Source of the DNA: Alphaproteobacteria bacterium
Lineage (GTDB): Bacteria > Pseudomonadota > Alphaproteobacteria > Puniceispirillales > UBA1172
DNA length: 9,760 nt
Reading direction: 5' to 3'
NCBI GenBank assembly: GCA_023259875.1
Contig: JALRFL010000196.1
Span: 1 to 9,760, forward strand
Shown here piece by piece: positions 8,077 through 9,760 of the stretch. Below the pieces are notes generated by a model. That model was not told where the DNA came from, made no database searches, and was given only the letters and a program-made list of their open reading frames with translations. Position 1 is the first letter of the stretch; the number at the start of each line of letters is the position of its first letter. Position numbers and translations under genes: made by a program.

Positions 8077-8118
8077 ATGCTGTTTTTTTATCGCCGCGAC
8101 ATCGCGCGACATAAGCGC

Positions 8119-8148
8119 ATAATTTCCATATTCAGCAGATGAGGTCAA
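8119..8148 (-). promoter_or_regulatory. Candidate ilvBHC promoter
   Basis: TTGACC (8148-8143) and AATTAT (8124-8119) are spaced by 18 bases. Predicted start is near 8112, about 110 bases before ilvB and upstream of the terminator-like structure. A second, weaker possibility is TTTGGC with TTATAT some 35 bases further upstream, which would give a longer leader. Consensus matching by eye only. Confidence 0.45.
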
Positions 8149-8202
8149 GAAGAAAATATAATTTTCGACAAGTTTTTTAGCCAAAGTCTTTATGAAAATT
8201 GC

Positions 8203-9168
8203 TCAATTTTTAGATTTCAGCCGATCCATAATGGCCAAAACAGTCACAGAGGCGATCTGTTCATCCAGCATATCCGTTACCACCATATCGGCATCATATT
8301 GATGATCAAACCAAGTAAATTGCCTTTTTGCGTAACGGCGGCTGTCGCGCTGGCTTAGTCTAATGGCTTCATTCCAGTCGCACCTTCCCTTAATGGCATC
8401 AGATAACGCCTCGACCCCCAAAGCCTTCATCGCTGGCAAGCCAACGTCCAAATCGCGGCTTTCCACCATTGCCCTGACCTCTGCCTCAGCCCCTTTTTCC
8501 AGCATCATCGAAAACCGATCATCTATTCGGTCATAAAGATCATCTCTTGGTGGCCGCAAATAGATTTTTAAGATGTTTCCTTTTAGGCTACCTTGCCTAG
8601 GTTGTTTCTGCCACATACTCATGGGTTGTTTTGAGGCTAGCCAAATCTCAACCCCACGCATCACGCGCTGGCTATCCCCCGGCTCAAGCCGATCTGCCAA
8701 GTCGGGGTCAATTTGGGTTAAAAACGCATAAAGCCCTGCCGACCCCAATTTTGCCAACATGGCTTCTGCCTCTTGTTGCACATGGCTAGGAATATCCGGC
8801 ATCGGGGTGATGCCTTCTTCTGCGGCTTTGAAATATAGCCCAGAGCCACCGACAAAAATGGGCAATTCCCCACGCGCCTTTAATTTGCCCACCACCTTTG
8901 TGGCATCAGCAAGCCATCGGGCCTGTGAATAGCGTTCCGCCGCATCCACATATTCAAACAGATAATGCGGCACCGTTTGATAATCCTTGGCATCAGGCGC
9001 GGCGGTGAGAATAGGCATCCCCTCATAGACTTGCATGGAATCGGTATTGATCACTGCGCCTGTGGTCATTTCAGCAATTTTTATTGCCAGCGCTGATTTT
9101 CCACTCGCGGTTGGCCCAGCGATAAACACCATATCATAAGCATAATCATGTGAAGCGGTTTCGGTCAT
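8203..9168 (-). CDS. miaA: tRNA dimethylallyltransferase
   Basis: MiaA transfers the dimethylallyl group to N6 of adenosine 37 next to the anticodon of tRNAs reading UNN codons; the modification helps reading-frame maintenance. The 321-residue length fits the family (316 in E. coli). The P-loop GPTASGKS is at 18-25, followed by NTDSMQVY (41-48) with the catalytic-type Asp43. FVGGSGLYFKA (usually VGGTGLY) occurs near 104-114, QRVMRGVEIW near 167-176, and the C-terminal KRQFTWF motif that contacts tRNA near 286-292. The ATG has no Shine-Dalgarno upstream. The best promoter candidate puts the transcript start about three bases before it, so the mRNA may be leaderless. Genes miaA and ilvB lie together in many alphaproteobacteria (recalled from family knowledge), but the 201-base spacer with its own promoter and terminator suggests separate control. 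Confidence 0.95.
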   Translation of the reverse strand: MTETASHDYAYDMVFIAGPTASGKSALAIKIAEMTTGAVINTDSMQVYEGMPILTAAPDAKDYQTVPHYLFEYVDAAERYSQARWLADATKVVGKLKARGELPIFVGGSGLYFKAAEEGITPMPDIPSHVQQEAEAMLAKLGSAGLYAFLTQIDPDLADRLEPGDSQRVMRGVEIWLASKQPMSMWQKQPRQGSLKGNILKIYLRPPRDDLYDRIDDRFSMMLEKGAEAEVRAMVESRDLDVGLPAMKALGVEALSDAIKGRCDWNEAIRLSQRDSRRYAKRQFTWFDHQYDADMVVTDMLDEQIASVTVLAIMDRLKSKN

Positions 9169-9177
9169 GGTCTAACC

Positions 9178-9206
9178 GAGATACGCGAAGTTTTAAGGCT
9201 TGTCCA
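9178..9206 (-). promoter_or_regulatory. Candidate miaA promoter giving a nearly leaderless mRNA
   Basis: TGGACA (9206-9201; five of six to TTGACA) and TATCTC (9183-9178) are exactly 17 bases apart. The expected start is near 9171, three bases before the miaA ATG. The -10 match is only three of six. The absence of any ribosome site before miaA agrees with this placement. Confidence 0.4.
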
Positions 9207-9221
9207 TGATCAGCAAAAGAA
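9207..9221. repeat. 15-base direct repeat, copy 1
   Basis: TGATCAGCAAAAGAA here is identical to bases 9344-9358. This copy lies between the terminator stem and the miaA -35 candidate and supplies the minus-strand T-rich tail of the terminator. Confidence 0.7.
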
Positions 9222-9267
9222 ACCGCCGCAAGAATATGGTCTATGCGGCGGCGGCTTTTGTTTTTTT
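9216..9267. terminator. GC-rich terminator hairpin, T-runs on both strands
   Basis: CCGCCGCA (9223-9230) pairs fully with TGCGGCGG (9244-9251) around a 13-base loop. In the minus direction the stem is followed by TTTCTTTT, ending the 47-codon gene's transcript before the miaA promoter. In the plus direction it is followed after CGGC by TTTTG and seven T. No plus-strand gene precedes it in this window, so its main job is probably on the minus strand. Confidence 0.75.
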
Positions 9268-9270
9268 GAT

Positions 9271-9298
9271 ATGAGGTTTAGATTTCGTCTAATCTCAT
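9271..9298. other. Hairpin right after the small gene's stop codon
   Basis: ATGAG pairs with CTCAT and TTAGA pairs with TCTAA, with a small internal loop and a five-base apical loop. On the plus strand it is followed by TTTTATTT, so it is terminator-like in that direction. On the minus strand it lies directly after the TAA of the 47-codon gene and before the stronger GC-rich terminator, where it could protect the mRNA 3' end. Confidence 0.4.
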
Positions 9299-9299
9299 T

Positions 9300-9443
9300 T
9301 TATTTAACGGTTACGGCGGTGAAACGATCACGGCCTTGGCGGTTGATCAGCAAAAGAATGCTAGTTTTTTCTGCATCCAACTCTGCCTTAATCTTTCGGT
9401 AGACGCGGGCTAATTTGTCCATTGGTATCGTGTCGTCAGTCAT
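9300..9443 (-). CDS. Small hypothetical protein, 47 residues
   Basis: Function not recognised. The frame runs from ATG 9443 to TAA 9302-9300 and has a textbook ribosome site, AAAAAGGAG, ending eight bases before the start. The product is soluble and strongly charged. An N-terminal amphipathic stretch MDKLARVYRKIKAELDAEK (residues 8-26) looks helical, followed by a hydrophobic patch SILLLI (28-33) and a polar end RQGRDRFTAVTVK. There is no signal peptide and the patch is too short for a membrane span. The LARVYRKIK segment vaguely recalls small proteins of marine phages, but this is a weak memory-based likeness. The strong ribosome site, the terminator just downstream and the coding-like composition argue for a real gene. 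Its promoter is not clear and would lie at or inside the junction with the glycosidase remnant. Confidence 0.6.
   Translation of the reverse strand: MTDDTIPMDKLARVYRKIKAELDAEKTSILLLINRQGRDRFTAVTVK
9344..9358. repeat. 15-base direct repeat, copy 2
   Basis: Identical to 9207-9221. This copy is inside the 47-codon gene, where the minus strand codes for the ILLLI patch. Confidence 0.7.
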
Positions 9444-9484
9444 CTTGCTTTCTCCTTTTTATGTCTAGTGTTTGACAAGTGTAG

Positions 9485-9760
9485 CGTGATTTTTGGAATA
9501 ATGTACGTCGCGAACTCGATGAAATAAAACCTGTATTAATGCTAGCAGAATGGGAATCTCGTGATTTACACGCTGAAGCCTTTGATATGACCTATGCGTG
9601 GTCATGGTCAGAACACATGCACAAAATAGTTAATGGCCATGCCGATGTCAGCGCTCTATTTGTTTACTATTCTTGGAACGAAAGCGCATTCCCTATAGAG
9701 GCTTATAGGCTTGTAGGGGTTACCAATCACGACTCGAATGCATGGGAAGGAACTATGTTT
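9485..9760 (+). pseudogene. 5'-truncated GH13 (alpha-amylase family) glycosidase fragment, running off the window
   Basis: Ninety-two codons without a stop run to the window end. The translation resembles the second half of a GH13 barrel. It begins RDFWNNVRRELDEIKP, then LAEWE, where the Glu at 9548-9550 matches the general acid of conserved region III. FDMTYAW follows, and then VTNHDSNAWEGT, where NHD at 9725-9733 matches conserved region IV; about 60 residues separate the two, as usual in the family. The front of the barrel is missing, including region II with the nucleophile Asp expected only some ten residues before this frame begins: a TAG stands at 9482-9484 and upstream DNA shows no GH13-like coding. 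The first ATG (9539) has no ribosome site and would start inside the barrel. Most likely a gene remnant from a deletion or rearrangement; an assembly join is the alternative. The exact substrate cannot be told. Confidence 0.72.

Noticed and set aside
9501..9527. Plus-strand ATG at 9501 as a start for the glycosidase remnant
   Set aside because: It is in a different frame and reaches a stop after eight codons.
1..9760. CRISPR arrays, tRNA or rRNA genes, insertion sequences
   Set aside because: No regularly spaced repeats, cloverleaf-like sequence, rRNA signature or transposase frame was seen on either strand.

Overview
The window looks like chromosomal DNA of an alphaproteobacterium. This rests on the style of the MreB, PBP2, IlvH and class I IlvC proteins, on the gene order miaA-ilvB-ilvH-ilvC next to mreBCD-mrdA, and on moderate base composition. 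A SAR116/Puniceispirillales-like marine lineage would fit, but that is a guess from memory of similar proteins. All recognisable intact genes are on the minus strand. No tRNA, rRNA, CRISPR array, insertion sequence or replication origin was seen.

Layout, in transcription order (right to left). At the right edge, 9485-9760 on the plus strand is an open frame for the second half of a GH13 (alpha-amylase family) barrel with no start and no front half; it looks like a 5'-truncated gene remnant. Back to back with it is an unlisted 47-codon minus-strand gene (9300-9443) with a strong ribosome binding site, closed by a GC-rich hairpin terminator. Then come miaA (tRNA A37 prenylation), whose mRNA may be leaderless, and a 201-base spacer holding a promoter candidate and a large terminator-like structure just before the ilvB ribosome binding site. 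The ilvB-ilvH-ilvC operon follows: acetohydroxyacid synthase large and small subunits, then ketol-acid reductoisomerase, the first two shared steps of valine, leucine and isoleucine synthesis.

A terminator hairpin ends ilvC. A palindrome-bearing promoter candidate then starts the cell-shape operon mreB-mreC-mreD-mrdA (PBP2). Its genes are 11 bases apart, 2 bases apart and overlapping by 4 bases, and PBP2 runs off the left edge after 625 codons. These proteins form the elongasome (Rod complex): MreB filaments at the inner face of the membrane, MreC and MreD as membrane partners, and PBP2 as the transpeptidase. The shape glycosyltransferase RodA would be expected just beyond the window.

The coding core is ordinary. 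The less ordinary parts are the ilvB leader (probable attenuation without an obvious branched-chain codon run), the inverted repeat at the mreB promoter, and the 9170-9760 end, which combines a small unknown gene, a 15-base duplicated word, a terminator readable in both directions and a decapitated glycosidase.
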